A stretch of 64,000 nt of DNA from Bacteroides sp. (GCA_017471925.1 JAFURM010000014.1:1-64000), one strand, 5' to 3'. Shown: positions 16,182-25,198, counted from the stretch's first letter. The notes: generated from the sequence alone by a model not told the origin. Translations and numbers: made by a program.

Positions 16182-18543
16182 GACCCGGATGGTGGCCGGC
16201 TACGTGCTGTTGCTGGCCGTCCTGTTCTGCTCCCTCTTCCTGGTCAGCAGGGAGACGAGACGCCTGACGCGTTCCGATGCCGGCGATGTGCAGTGGACTG
16301 ACAGTCTGATAGCCCTGCTTCATGCCAAGGACGAGAACACCCTCCGCATGCTCCGCACCCTGAGCGAGGCCAGCGAGAATGCCCTTTCTGCCGATGATAT
16401 AGAGCGGATATTGGAAGAGCAGGACACGGCCCGGGCCCGTCACCGCGTGCAGCACAGGGTCATTGCCCGACGCGATACCGTGGTGGCTCCCCAACGCAAG
16501 AAAGGCTTCCTGCGTCGCCTGGGCGAAGTCTTCGTACCGCCCAGGGAAGACACGGCCTTTCAGGTGAATACCTCCACCGAATATGTCACGGACACTCTGG
16601 TGGAAGCCTATAATCCCGCTGACTCCCTGCATGAACGCCTGCGCAGCGTGGCCCGCCAACGTCAGCAGGAGCATACGGCTATCCGTCGGCACAACAGCAA
16701 CTTGCAGCAGATGAACCGTCTGCTCACTGCCCGCATAGACAGTCTGCTGGCCGGTTATGAACAGGAGACTTTGGAGCAGGCTCGTCATCAGGCCGAACAG
16801 CAGCAGGAGATGCGTCACCGCTCGGCCCGTCTTGTGGGAGGCATTGCCATCGGAGCCGTGTTGCTGGCGGCGGTCTTCCTGACACTCGTCATCCGTGACG
16901 TGAGCCGCAGCAACCGTTACCGTCGTCAGTTGGAGGAGGCCCGTCGCCGTGCCGAGCAGTTGCTGGCTACCCGTGAACAGTTGATGTTGGCCATCACGCA
17001 CGACTTCAAGGCTCCGTTGGGAAGCATCATGGGCTATACCGACCTCTTTGAACACCTCACCTTAGACGAGCAACAGCGGGGCTATATAGACAACATCCGT
17101 CTCTCTTCCGCTCATCTGCAGAAGTTAGTGACAGACCTGCTGGACTTCCATCGGTTGGAACTGAACAAGATGGAGGTGCAGTGCCGCCCCTTCTCACCTG
17201 TCCGTCTGTTGGAAGAGGTGCGCCAGGCTCATGAACCGCCGGCCGCTGCCAAGGGACTGCTTTTGCAGGCGGAACTTTCGTCCGACTTACCCTCTGCCTG
17301 CAGCGGTGACCCCTTACGCCTGCGTCAGATACTGGACAACCTGCTCTCCAATGCGGTGAAGTTTACCGACTACGGACGGGTGACGTTGCATGCCGGCTAT
17401 GCAGCGGGACGTCTCTGCCTCTCTGTCTCCGATACCGGCAAGGGCATGGCTCCCGAGGATTGCGAACGCATCTTCCAGGAGTTTACCCGCCTGCCCGATG
17501 CACAAGGACGGGAAGGCTTTGGCTTGGGGCTCTCCATTGTGCATCGCCTGGTGCAGTTGCTGGGTGGCACCATCCGTGTCGTGAGCCAACCGGGCGAGGG
17601 TAGCACCTTTACCGTAGAACTCCCCCTGCCTGCCGTAGCTCCGGATGGGGAGATAGACTTGGAGTCATCGGCCGTTCCCTCTGCCCCTACCTCCCTTCCT
17701 TCTTGCCCGCTGCACCAACCGTTGGCCGGCAAACGGGTGCTGCTGATAGATGATGACCGCATCCAGCTGACCCTGACAACGGCCATGTTGCAACAGGGTG
17801 GCCTGCTGCCCACAGCCTGCCTGACGCCCGACGAACTGTTCGATGCCTTGCGCACGACCGACTATGACCTCCTGCTGACCGATGTGCAGATGCCGGCCAT
17901 CAACGGTTTCGACCTGTTGCGCCTGTTGCGCTCTTCCAATATTTCCCGTGCAGGAAGCATCCCCGTCGTGGCTGTCACAGCCCGAAGCGACATGCAACGT
18001 GAGGACTTGCTCGCTCATGGCTTTGCCGGATGTTTGCGCAAACCCTTTACGCTCAGCGAACTGCTGGCCGAGGTCTCCTCCCTGTTCGACCTTCCGCCTG
18101 CTCCTCCCGAGAGTGACGGCACTCCCTCTTCCGGATCCTCTGTCCCTTCTCTGCAGCCCGACTTTGACGCGCTTACGGCCTTCTCGGCCAATGATTCTGA
18201 AGCTTCGCGGCAAATCCTGCAAAGCTTCCATGAGGAAACACGTCAGCATGCCGACCGCCTGAACCGTGCTGTGGCACATGAGGAATGGCAGGAGGCTTCG
18301 GCCGTGGCCCATAAGATGATTCCTCTCTTCACCCTGATAGGGACAGCTCCTTTGGTGGAGAACCTGCGTCTGCTGGAGTCTGCCCTCCCTCCTGCAAGTC
18401 CCTCCGGTGCATCTGATGAAGCCTCTTCCGCGCCTTTTCCCATAGCTGTCCCTCCGGTCGCTCTTCGCGAAGCGGCCTCCTGTGTCCTGGCCGGTGTGGC
18501 CGAAGTGCTTGCCGCCTGCAGGCAGAGACTGCAACGCTCCTGA
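16165..18543 (+). CDS. Hybrid sensor histidine kinase with REC and Hpt domains
   Basis: I use the ATG at 16165, which overlaps the MATE gene end; an upstream start at 16123 would add 14 residues before the first helix. The 792-residue protein has a membrane helix (about 10-28), a helical extracytoplasmic region and a second helix (about 222-242). HisKA follows with phospho-His in AITHDFKAPLG, then HATPase (DNLLSNAVKF, DTGKGM, GFGLGLSI), a receiver (LLIDDDR, LLLTDVQMP) and a C-terminal Hpt-like domain with AHKM. A complete internal phosphorelay of this kind needs an external final regulator; none adjoins it. Confidence 0.88.
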   Translation: MNDLSKTRMVAGYVLLLAVLFCSLFLVSRETRRLTRSDAGDVQWTDSLIALLHAKDENTLRMLRTLSEASENALSADDIERILEEQDTARARHRVQHRVIARRDTVVAPQRKKGFLRRLGEVFVPPREDTAFQVNTSTEYVTDTLVEAYNPADSLHERLRSVARQRQQEHTAIRRHNSNLQQMNRLLTARIDSLLAGYEQETLEQARHQAEQQQEMRHRSARLVGGIAIGAVLLAAVFLTLVIRDVSRSNRYRRQLEEARRRAEQLLATREQLMLAITHDFKAPLGSIMGYTDLFEHLTLDEQQRGYIDNIRLSSAHLQKLVTDLLDFHRLELNKMEVQCRPFSPVRLLEEVRQAHEPPAAAKGLLLQAELSSDLPSACSGDPLRLRQILDNLLSNAVKFTDYGRVTLHAGYAAGRLCLSVSDTGKGMAPEDCERIFQEFTRLPDAQGREGFGLGLSIVHRLVQLLGGTIRVVSQPGEGSTFTVELPLPAVAPDGEIDLESSAVPSAPTSLPSCPLHQPLAGKRVLLIDDDRIQLTLTTAMLQQGGLLPTACLTPDELFDALRTTDYDLLLTDVQMPAINGFDLLRLLRSSNISRAGSIPVVAVTARSDMQREDLLAHGFAGCLRKPFTLSELLAEVSSLFDLPPAPPESDGTPSSGSSVPSLQPDFDALTAFSANDSEASRQILQSFHEETRQHADRLNRAVAHEEWQEASAVAHKMIPLFTLIGTAPLVENLRLLESALPPASPSGASDEASSAPFPIAVPPVALREAASCVLAGVAEVLAACRQRLQRS

Positions 18544-18653
18544 TGCCCTTGGAAAGGAGGAATTTTGGTTTGAATAGTTCCCGAAAACGCTATCTGAATG
18601 ATTTGTGGCTAAAAATGATTGGAAAGTCTGCTCTTGTAACTCTAATATTTTTG

Positions 18654-18661
18654 TACTTTTG
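18654..18661 (+). promoter_or_regulatory. Promoter -7 box of the nucleotidyltransferase gene
   Basis: TACTTTTG (TAnnTTTG consensus) lies 49 bases before the start codon, with CTTG about 17 bases upstream as a possible -33 element. Confidence 0.55.
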
Positions 18662-18710
18662 TCCCGTCATTCATGGCAAGGAATCTTTAATCTTAATATA
18701 ATAGATAGAT

Positions 18711-19622
18711 ATGAAACCTACATTATTCTTATTGGCTGCAGGAATGGGAAGCCGTTATGGCGGCCTGAAGCAGTTGGACGGACTGGGCCCCAACGGGGAA
18801 ACCATCATGGACTACTCCATTTATGATGCTATCAATGCCGGATTCGGCAAGCTCGTTTTCGTTATCCGCAAGGAGTTCGAACAGGACTTCCGCGACAAAA
18901 TCATCTCCAAGTATGAGGGACACATCCCCTGTGAACTCGTCTTCCAGTCATTGGATGCGCTGCCCGAAGGCTTCACTTGTCCTGCCGAGCGCACCAAGCC
19001 TTGGGGCACCAACCATGCCGTGCTGATGGGTGCCGAGGTCATTAAGGAACCTTTTGCAGTCATCAACTGCGACGACTTCTACGGCCGTGACTCCTATCGT
19101 GCCATGGCACAGTTCCTCTCTGCACTGCCCGAAGGCTCCAAGAATACGTATGCCATGGTGGGCTTCCGTGTGGGCAACACCCTGAGTGAAAGCGGTACCG
19201 TTTCACGTGGCATCTGCGGCACCGATGCCGATAAGCACCTCACCTCTGTCGTAGAGCGCACCAAGATTCAGCGCATCGACGGCGAAGTGAAGTATATCGA
19301 TGACAACGGCGAGTGGACGGCTACTCCCGACACGACTCCCGTCAGCATGAACTTCTGGGGATTCACACCCGATTACTTTGCCTATAGCGCCGACTACTTC
19401 AAGGGCTTCCTGGCCGACCCGAAGAACATGGAGAACCTGAAGAGCGAATTCTTCATCCCCTTGATGGTGGACAAGCTGATCAGCGAAGGCACTGCCACCG
19501 TAGAGGTACTGGACACGACCAGCAAATGGTTTGGCGTGACCTATCCCGAAGACCGTCAGAGCGTAGTGGACAAGATTCAGGCACTGGTGGATGCCGGTGA
19601 ATACCCCAACAAGCTCTTCTAA
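18711..19622 (+). CDS. Sugar-phosphate nucleotidyltransferase-like protein
   Basis: The 303-residue protein begins with the nucleotidyltransferase signature LLAAGMGSRYGGLKQLDGLG, in which GxGxRxxxxxK binds the nucleotide phosphate, and has a metal-binding NCDDFYGRD segment. Such enzymes transfer a nucleotidyl group to a sugar phosphate. It lacks the C-terminal beta-helix of GlmU-type enzymes. The substrate is not evident. It stands alone between its promoter and a repeat element. Confidence 0.82.
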   Translation: MKPTLFLLAAGMGSRYGGLKQLDGLGPNGETIMDYSIYDAINAGFGKLVFVIRKEFEQDFRDKIISKYEGHIPCELVFQSLDALPEGFTCPAERTKPWGTNHAVLMGAEVIKEPFAVINCDDFYGRDSYRAMAQFLSALPEGSKNTYAMVGFRVGNTLSESGTVSRGICGTDADKHLTSVVERTKIQRIDGEVKYIDDNGEWTATPDTTPVSMNFWGFTPDYFAYSADYFKGFLADPKNMENLKSEFFIPLMVDKLISEGTATVEVLDTTSKWFGVTYPEDRQSVVDKIQALVDAGEYPNKLF

Positions 19623-19677
19623 CTGAAGACCGGAGGGTGTACTCCAACAATTGACATTCACGATATCCTCTTTTCTT

Positions 19678-19742
19678 AGGCACGGATTGCACGGATAAAA
19701 CGGATTCATCATAGTCCGTAATCATCCGCGTAATCCGTGCCT
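19678..19742. repeat. Dispersed CACGGAT inverted repeat
   Basis: Imperfect 19-bp arms lie at 19678-19696 (AGGCACGGATTGCACGGAT) and 19724-19742. The same core is found at 7940-8022, 36890-36942 and 46373-46404. It lies downstream of the nucleotidyltransferase gene and may act as its 3' hairpin. Confidence 0.8.
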
Positions 19743-19757
19743 GTTTTCCTTTGTCTT

Positions 19758-19980
19758 CATCGGAAAACGCACCTTTTTGATGCCTGATTTCATCGGAAAA
19801 CGCACCTTTTTGATACCTGATTTCATCGGAAAACGCACCTTTTTAGGGTGATTTTTCATCGGAAAACGCACCTTTTTAGGGTGATTTTTCATCGGAAAAC
19901 GCACCTTTTTAGGGTGATTTTTCATCGGAAAACGCACCTTTTTAGGGTGATTTTTCATCGGAAAACGCACCTTTTTAGGA
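19758..19980. repeat. 33-bp direct repeat array, seven units, before a DUF4143 ATPase gene
   Basis: CATCGGAAAACGCACCTTTT starts at 19758, 19791, 19824, 19857, 19890, 19923 and 19956, exactly 33 bases apart. Four middle units are identical, the first two differ in the second half, and the last is cut to 25 bases. The period gives 11 codons, which is why an open frame runs through it on the minus strand. The array abuts the promoter of the gene at 20018, and the -7 box starts exactly 33 bases after the last unit start. Confidence 0.92.
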
Positions 19981-19988
19981 AAAAACAT

Positions 19989-19996
19989 TATATTTG
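19989..19996 (+). promoter_or_regulatory. Promoter -7 box of the first DUF4143 ATPase gene
   Basis: TATATTTG fits TAnnTTTG and lies 22 bases before the start codon. Its -33 region falls inside the last unit of the 33-bp array, so whatever binds the repeats could compete with RNA polymerase (inference). Confidence 0.6.
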
Positions 19997-20017
19997 CACC
20001 CATAAATAGACGGACAG

Positions 20018-21376
20018 ATGTTATACAGGAAAATCACCAAGCGGATTGAATCATATCTTTCATCGGATTCCAATAGGATGTTGCTGATTGATGGTGCCCG
20101 ACAAATAGGTAAGTCATACATTATTCGTTGGGTTGGGAAAAGAATGTTTTCTAACTATATTGAAATCAATATGGAGGAGGACAGGTTGGGCGACCGCGTC
20201 TTTGCGGAGGCCAGGACCACGAAGGACTTTTATATGGCCCTAAGCATTGTGGCCGGTGACCGGATGAAAGACAAGGCGAGCACGCTTGTATTCATTGATG
20301 AGATACAAGCCTATGAGCATCTGCTCACTTTGGTGAAATTCCTGATGAAGGAAGACAAGTTCACCTATATTGCCAGTGGCTCCCTGCTTGGAGTGACATT
20401 GAAGGATACCCAGTCGTTACCTATCGGTAGCCTGGATATTGCACATATGTACCCTATGGACTTTGAGGAGTTCCTGTATGCCAATGGGGTAGGGGAAACC
20501 GCTGTTGCGGCTATGAGGGAATCTTTCTCCAATCGCCAGGCATTGCCGGATATGATGCACCATAAGATGTTGGACCTCTTTAAGAAGTATATTCTGGTAG
20601 GCGGTTTGCCAAAGGCAGTTGAGATATTCGTGGAAAGTAGGAACGTCGTTGGATTCCGTTCTGTTCAGCAGGAAGCACATGAACTGTATGGAATCGATGC
20701 CTCCAAGTATGAAGAGGCGCATGATAAGAAGTTGAAGATACGCCGTATCTTCGATATGATACCGTCTAATCTGGAGAATAAGAAGAAAAGGATAGTCATT
20801 AAGAATATAGAGGATAAGAGTTGGAAAAGAACGGAGGACTATTTGGACGAGTTTGATTATCTGATTTCTGCCGGTGTCGCTCTTGAAGTGAAGGCCATCA
20901 GTAAGCCCTCGTTCCCTTTGATAGCCAACAGTGGCAAGAATCTGTTGAAACTCTATTTGAATGATGTGGGAATCTTGTCTGCCATTTTTTTTCGCAACAA
21001 TATCAAGGCGGTCATGTCTGATGTAAAGAGCATAAACCTTGGTTCTGTCTACGAAACAGTCGTTGCGCAAGAGCTGAAAGCGCATGGCTATGAGTTATAT
21101 TACTATGACAACAAGAAGAATGGGGAGGTGGACTATCTGATAGATGACTTTGATAATCTCTCCAATATTCCCATAGAAGTTAAGTCTGGAAAGGATTACA
21201 CCACTCATAGTGCTTTGGACAAATTCTTGTCTATTGAGGAATATAACATCAAAAGGGCCTATGTGTTCTCCAATGAGCAGCGTGTATCTGAAGAGGCGGG
21301 TATCATCTACATGCCTGTTTATTATGTCATGTTCTTCGAAAATACATCCGGCACAGTCGGACAGTTCTTGGATTAA
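20018..21376 (+). CDS. AAA+ ATPase with DUF4143 domain (first)
   Basis: The 452-residue protein has a P-loop (LLIDGARQIGKS, about residues 22-33), Walker B (LVFIDEIQ, about 92) and an Ser/Gly sensor (IASGSLLGV). The C-terminal DUF4143 part contains GEVDYLID..IPIEVKSGK, a PD-(D/E)xK nuclease-like pattern. The family is widespread in bacteria and archaea, and its biological role is not settled. It is preceded by an array of seven 33-bp repeats. Codon use is more AT-rich than in the core genes upstream, which suggests acquisition. A second family member at 32254 has the same kind of array. Confidence 0.88.
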   Translation: MLYRKITKRIESYLSSDSNRMLLIDGARQIGKSYIIRWVGKRMFSNYIEINMEEDRLGDRVFAEARTTKDFYMALSIVAGDRMKDKASTLVFIDEIQAYEHLLTLVKFLMKEDKFTYIASGSLLGVTLKDTQSLPIGSLDIAHMYPMDFEEFLYANGVGETAVAAMRESFSNRQALPDMMHHKMLDLFKKYILVGGLPKAVEIFVESRNVVGFRSVQQEAHELYGIDASKYEEAHDKKLKIRRIFDMIPSNLENKKKRIVIKNIEDKSWKRTEDYLDEFDYLISAGVALEVKAISKPSFPLIANSGKNLLKLYLNDVGILSAIFFRNNIKAVMSDVKSINLGSVYETVVAQELKAHGYELYYYDNKKNGEVDYLIDDFDNLSNIPIEVKSGKDYTTHSALDKFLSIEEYNIKRAYVFSNEQRVSEEAGIIYMPVYYVMFFENTSGTVGQFLD

Positions 21377-21493
21377 CCTAACTCTCTGTTGGGGAATATC
21401 CGCTGACCCGGAATCCCCCAACCATTTTTATGTTTCTCAGCACCCGGCTCATAATTCTTGGCTTCTCTTTCTTCCTACTTCATTTTAATTTTC

Positions 21494-21501
21494 TACCTTT
21501 G
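21494..21501 (+). promoter_or_regulatory. Promoter -7 box of the restriction operon
   Basis: TACCTTTG lies 303 bases before the helicase start codon and just before a terminator-like hairpin, giving a long leader transcript. Confidence 0.6.
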
Positions 21502-21502
21502 T

Positions 21503-21556
21503 CACTGTCTTGCTAAAGCATCCCTCGCGGGGGATGGATGAGACAGTTTTTTTTAT
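21503..21556 (+). terminator. Promoter-proximal hairpin with T run (possible attenuator)
   Basis: ACTGTCT pairs with AGACAGT across an inner stem CATCCC/GGGATG, and eight or more T follow directly. The expected transcription start lies within the first bases of the hairpin, so transcripts could end after about 50 bases. It could be an attenuator for the operon or the end of a very short RNA. The remaining intergenic bases before the helicase gene hold the hairpin described next. Confidence 0.55.
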
Positions 21557-21686
21557 TGAGAATAAACGGAAGCGTTTAAGCGATATTACCTTGATGTGGA
21601 ATCTCGACAATTTCATTGAGTAATAGGTAATAGGCAACAAACGGCTCCCGCTTGTAGTTTATAGGTGTGCAGCCCGTGCTGTACCC

Positions 21687-21807
21687 CATACGCTATAGGC
21701 GTGGGGCGTGTTGTCTTATCATTACTCAGGGAAGTCGAGACCCTCACATCAGATAAGACCAAGCACGCCGCACGCTTTCTTTGTATAGACACGAGATATA
21801 GCGTATG
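21687..21807 (+). promoter_or_regulatory. Long leader hairpin covering the helicase start codon
   Basis: CATACGCTATA (21687-21697) is perfectly complementary to TATAGCGTATG (21797-21807), which contains the helicase ATG at 21805. Inside, 21699-21720 pairs imperfectly with 21752-21775 (GCGTGGGGCGTG with CACGCCGCACGC, and TCTTATC with GATAAGA). The apical part is GGGAAGTCGAGACCC. The fold would hide the start codon. Its inner part resembles 48958-49034. Confidence 0.65.
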
Positions 21808-24800
21808 GAGCTGATAGACAACATCAACAAAACCTTGAAAGCGGACCTCGCCAAGGAACTGCACTGTGGAAGCAAGCTTTCCATCGCGGCTTCGTGCTTC
21901 TCCATCTATGCCTTTGAGGAGCTGAAAGAACAGCTGAAAGAGATTGACGAGCTGCGCTTCATCTTCACCTCGCCCACCTTTGTCACCGAGAAAGCCAACA
22001 AGCAGAAGCGGGAGTTCTACATCCCCCGCCTGAATAGGGAGCGCAACCTCTATGGCTCGGAGTTCGAAATCAAGCTGCGCAACGAACTTTCGCAGAAGGC
22101 CATTGCCCGCGAGTGTGCCGAGTGGATCAGGCAGAAGGCATGCTTCAAGAGCAACCGCACCGGAGAACACATGATGGGCTTTGCCACCGTTGACGACAAT
22201 GCCTATATGCCCATCACCGGATTCACCACCGTAGAGCTGGGTTGCGAGCGTGGCGACAATGCCTATACCATGATCAACAAGTTCTCCGCACCCTTCTCGC
22301 AGCAATACCTGTCGCTCTTCAACCAGGTGTGGAGCGATGCGACCAAGATGCAAGTGGTGACGGACAAGGTGCTGGACAACATCACCAATGCCTACAAGGA
22401 GAATGCCCCCGACTTCCTCTACTTCGTCACCCTCTACAACATCTTCCGCGAGTTCTTGGACGATCTTTCGGAAGACACTCTGCCTAATGAAGCGACGGGC
22501 TTCAAGGATAGCGTCATTTGGGGAAAACTCTATAACTTTCAGAAAGATGCCGCCCTTGCCATCATCAACAAGTTGGAGAAGTACAACGGCTGCATCCTGG
22601 CCGACAGCGTGGGCTTGGGCAAGACCTTCACCGCCCTCTCCGTCATCAAGTATTACGAAAACCGCAACAAGTCGGTGCTCGTGCTCTGTCCCAAGAAACT
22701 GAATGACAACTGGATAACCTATCGCAGCAACTACCTCAACAACCCTATTGTGGCCGACCGTCTGCGCTATGACGTGCTCTATCATACCGACCTGTCACGC
22801 AACGGAGGCGTCTCCAACGGTCTCGACCTCTCCCATATCAACTGGAGCACCTACGACCTGGTGGTCATCGACGAGTCGCATAACTTCCGCAACGGAGGCA
22901 AGGTGACAACGGACGAAAACGATGAGAATCCGCGTGAAAACCGCTACCTGCAGCTGCTCAACAAGGTTATCCGCAAGGGAGTAAAGACCAAAGTACTGAT
23001 GCTCTCGGCCACGCCGGTCAACAACCGATTCAACGACCTGAAGAACCAGATAGCTTTGGCATACGAGGGAGACGCTGAAAACATTGATGGCCTGCTCAAC
23101 ACCTCATCAAGCATCGACGACATTTTCCGTCAGGCACAGACGGAGTATAACCGATGGTCAAAACTGCCCCCTGAAGAGCGCACCACCAAACACTTGCTCG
23201 AACGCTTGAGCTTCGACTTCTTCGAGGTGCTCGATAGCGTCACCATTGCCCGTAGCCGCAAGCATATCGAGCAATACTATGACACCACCGACATCGGTAA
23301 GTTTCCTACCCGACTGGCCCCTATCGTCCGTCGTCCGCACCTTACGGACCTTGATAGTGCCATCAACTACAATGAGATATACGAGATAGTGACCCGTCTG
23401 AACCTGGCCATCTACACACCTTCTGACTTTATCCTGCCAAGCAGGTTGTCTAAATACGTAAACATCACCAGCGAAGAGGACTACTCCGGCCTCACCATGA
23501 AAGGACGTGAACGTGGCATCCGCAAGTTGATGAGCATCAACTTGTTGAAACGTCTCGAAAGTTCCGTCAACTCTTTCCGATTGACACTCGAACGCATCAA
23601 AGGCTTGATTGCTTCGACCATAGAAAAGTTGGAGGAAGTAGGGACACGGCACGCGTGTCCCTACATTGAAGTGCAAGAACTTGGCACCGACTTTGACTTT
23701 GACGACCGTGAAACCGATATGTTCATCGGTGGCAGGAAGACCCGCATCGACCTGCAAGACCTCGACTACATTGCTTGGAGTAGCTATTTGAAGGAGGATT
23801 TGGAGAACTTGAATCTCTTGCTCCTCATGCTGGCCGACATCACGCCCGAACACGATAGCAAACTGTTGCAACTCATTGACGACCTTCGTCATAAGTTTAC
23901 CCATCCGATAAACGGCAATAACAAGAAGGTCATCATCTTTACGGCTTTTAGCGATACGGCAGAATACCTCTATGATTGCTTGGCCGAACGCATCAAGGAG
24001 AAGCACCATCTGCATACGGCACTCATCACGGGCAGCGCTGAGTCACGCAGCACGTTCAGGTTGCCGCGCGGAGAGAAAATGGATTTCAACAAAGTGCTCA
24101 CCCTCTTTTCGCCCATCTCCAAAGAGGCCCACACCATCTATCCCCATTTAGTCTCCTCCCCTTCCGGGGAGGCCGGGAGGGGCTTGATAGATGTATTGAT
24201 TGCTACCGACTGTATCAGTGAAGGGCAGAACCTGCAGGATTGTGACTACCTCATCAACTACGATATTCATTGGAACCCCGTGCGCATCATCCAACGCTTC
24301 GGACGCATCGACCGCATCGGAAGCAAGAACGACGTTATCCAGCTTGTCAACTATTGGCCCGATATGGACTTGGACGAATACATCGACCTGAAGGGACGTG
24401 TGGAAGCCCGCATGAAGGTGTCGGTGATGACCGGTACGGGTGATGACAATCTCATTTCGCCCGAAGAGCAGGGCGACCTGGAGTATCGGCGCGAACAACT
24501 CAAACGCCTTCAAACCGAAGTGGTGGATATTGAGGAGATGAACACCGGCATCAGCATCATGGACTTGGGACTGAATGAGTTCCGCCTCGACCTGCTGGCC
24601 TACCTCAAGGATCATCCCGACATGGAGCACACCCCCTTTGGTCTTCATGCCGTAGTGTCTGCCACCGAAGATTGTCCGCCCGGTGTCGTGTATGTGTTGA
24701 AGAACCGTAACAATGGAGTGAACATCGGTCATAAGAACCGCCTGCATCCGTTCTATATGGTCTATATCAGCCCCCACCGACTCCCCCATGAGGGGGAGAG

Positions 24801-25104
24801 TGAACCCCGCATTGTGGTGAATCACTTGCAGCCCAAGGAGTTGCTCGACCGCTTCCGCTTCCTGTGCAAGGGTAAGGATGTCCCCGATATGGACATCTGT
24901 CGGGAGTTCAACCGTCTGACTCGCGACGGAAAGGACATGCAGCATTACTCTGAATTGCTGGGCGATGCCATAGCCTCCATCATCAACATGAAGGAGGAAA
25001 GCGACATTGACAGCTTCCTCAGCGGTGTGCAGGGCGGCCTCTTCACCGAGGAGATACGTGGCTTGGACGATTTTGAATTGATATGTTTTTTAGTCATCAA
25101 ATAA
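21805..25104 (+). CDS. SNF2-type helicase with degenerate PLD-like N terminus
   Basis: The 1099-residue protein has an N-terminal region of about 170 residues resembling the phospholipase-D-like domain found in related helicases; the HxK catalytic signature is not evident. SNF2 motifs follow: I (ADSVGLGKT, about 270), II (VIDESHN), III (LSATPVNN) and VI (QRFGRIDRIG). It begins a restriction operon with DUF4391, Mod and Res, so a role in DNA restriction or translocation is inferred. The gene carries three short palindromes in frame (23638-23664, 24151-24184, 24780-24801) that add small low-conservation peptides. Its start codon is sequestered in a leader hairpin. Confidence 0.85.
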   Translation: MELIDNINKTLKADLAKELHCGSKLSIAASCFSIYAFEELKEQLKEIDELRFIFTSPTFVTEKANKQKREFYIPRLNRERNLYGSEFEIKLRNELSQKAIARECAEWIRQKACFKSNRTGEHMMGFATVDDNAYMPITGFTTVELGCERGDNAYTMINKFSAPFSQQYLSLFNQVWSDATKMQVVTDKVLDNITNAYKENAPDFLYFVTLYNIFREFLDDLSEDTLPNEATGFKDSVIWGKLYNFQKDAALAIINKLEKYNGCILADSVGLGKTFTALSVIKYYENRNKSVLVLCPKKLNDNWITYRSNYLNNPIVADRLRYDVLYHTDLSRNGGVSNGLDLSHINWSTYDLVVIDESHNFRNGGKVTTDENDENPRENRYLQLLNKVIRKGVKTKVLMLSATPVNNRFNDLKNQIALAYEGDAENIDGLLNTSSSIDDIFRQAQTEYNRWSKLPPEERTTKHLLERLSFDFFEVLDSVTIARSRKHIEQYYDTTDIGKFPTRLAPIVRRPHLTDLDSAINYNEIYEIVTRLNLAIYTPSDFILPSRLSKYVNITSEEDYSGLTMKGRERGIRKLMSINLLKRLESSVNSFRLTLERIKGLIASTIEKLEEVGTRHACPYIEVQELGTDFDFDDRETDMFIGGRKTRIDLQDLDYIAWSSYLKEDLENLNLLLLMLADITPEHDSKLLQLIDDLRHKFTHPINGNNKKVIIFTAFSDTAEYLYDCLAERIKEKHHLHTALITGSAESRSTFRLPRGEKMDFNKVLTLFSPISKEAHTIYPHLVSSPSGEAGRGLIDVLIATDCISEGQNLQDCDYLINYDIHWNPVRIIQRFGRIDRIGSKNDVIQLVNYWPDMDLDEYIDLKGRVEARMKVSVMTGTGDDNLISPEEQGDLEYRREQLKRLQTEVVDIEEMNTGISIMDLGLNEFRLDLLAYLKDHPDMEHTPFGLHAVVSATEDCPPGVVYVLKNRNNGVNIGHKNRLHPFYMVYISPHRLPHEGESEPRIVVNHLQPKELLDRFRFLCKGKDVPDMDICREFNRLTRDGKDMQHYSELLGDAIASIINMKEESDIDSFLSGVQGGLFTEEIRGLDDFELICFLVIK
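23638..23664. repeat. In-frame palindrome in the helicase gene
   Basis: Perfect 10-bp arms GTAGGGACAC (23638-23647) and GTGTCCCTAC (23655-23664). It is read as VGTRHACPY within the helicase. A near-identical palindrome occurs in the DUF4391 gene at 25556-25583. Confidence 0.8.
24151..24184. repeat. In-frame GC-rich palindrome in the helicase gene
   Basis: CTCCCC (24156-24161) and GGGGAG (24166-24171) form the core, followed by GGCCGGGAGGGG. It encodes SSPSGEAGRG between helicase motifs, where a loop insertion would be tolerated. The base composition differs from the surrounding codons. Confidence 0.6.
24780..24801. repeat. In-frame palindrome in the helicase C terminus
   Basis: ACTCCCCC and GGGGGAGAGT flank a 4-base loop. 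It is read as RLPHEGESE. It is similar in style to the palindrome at 24151-24184. Confidence 0.6.
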
Positions 25105-25120
25105 AGAAAAGGAGGTTATT

Positions 25121-25192
25121 ATGTTTGTGATTGCAGTCATCATCTGGATAGTATTGGATGTGTTTTCATACACCACAGGACATGGAGATTGA
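25121..25192 (+). CDS. 23-residue membrane peptide with strong ribosome-binding site
   Basis: A short frame, MFVIAVIIWIVLDVFSYTTG then HGD, fits between the helicase stop and the DUF4391 start. It is preceded by AAAAGGAGGTTATT, an unusually complete Shine-Dalgarno sequence for this organism. The peptide is one hydrophobic helix. It fills most of the 94-base gap. It could be a real small membrane protein or a translational relay for the next gene; no homology can be judged at this length. Confidence 0.45.
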   Translation: MFVIAVIIWIVLDVFSYTTGHGD

Positions 25193-25198
25193 TGAACC

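Noticed and set aside
19758..19980. CRISPR array
   Set aside because: The units are direct repeats without unique spacers and no cas gene is near.
19722..20003. Minus-strand frame of repeated KKVRFPMKNHP units
   Set aside because: It is a by-product of the 33-bp array, whose period is divisible by three, so no stop can arise. It has no ribosome site or other coding sign.
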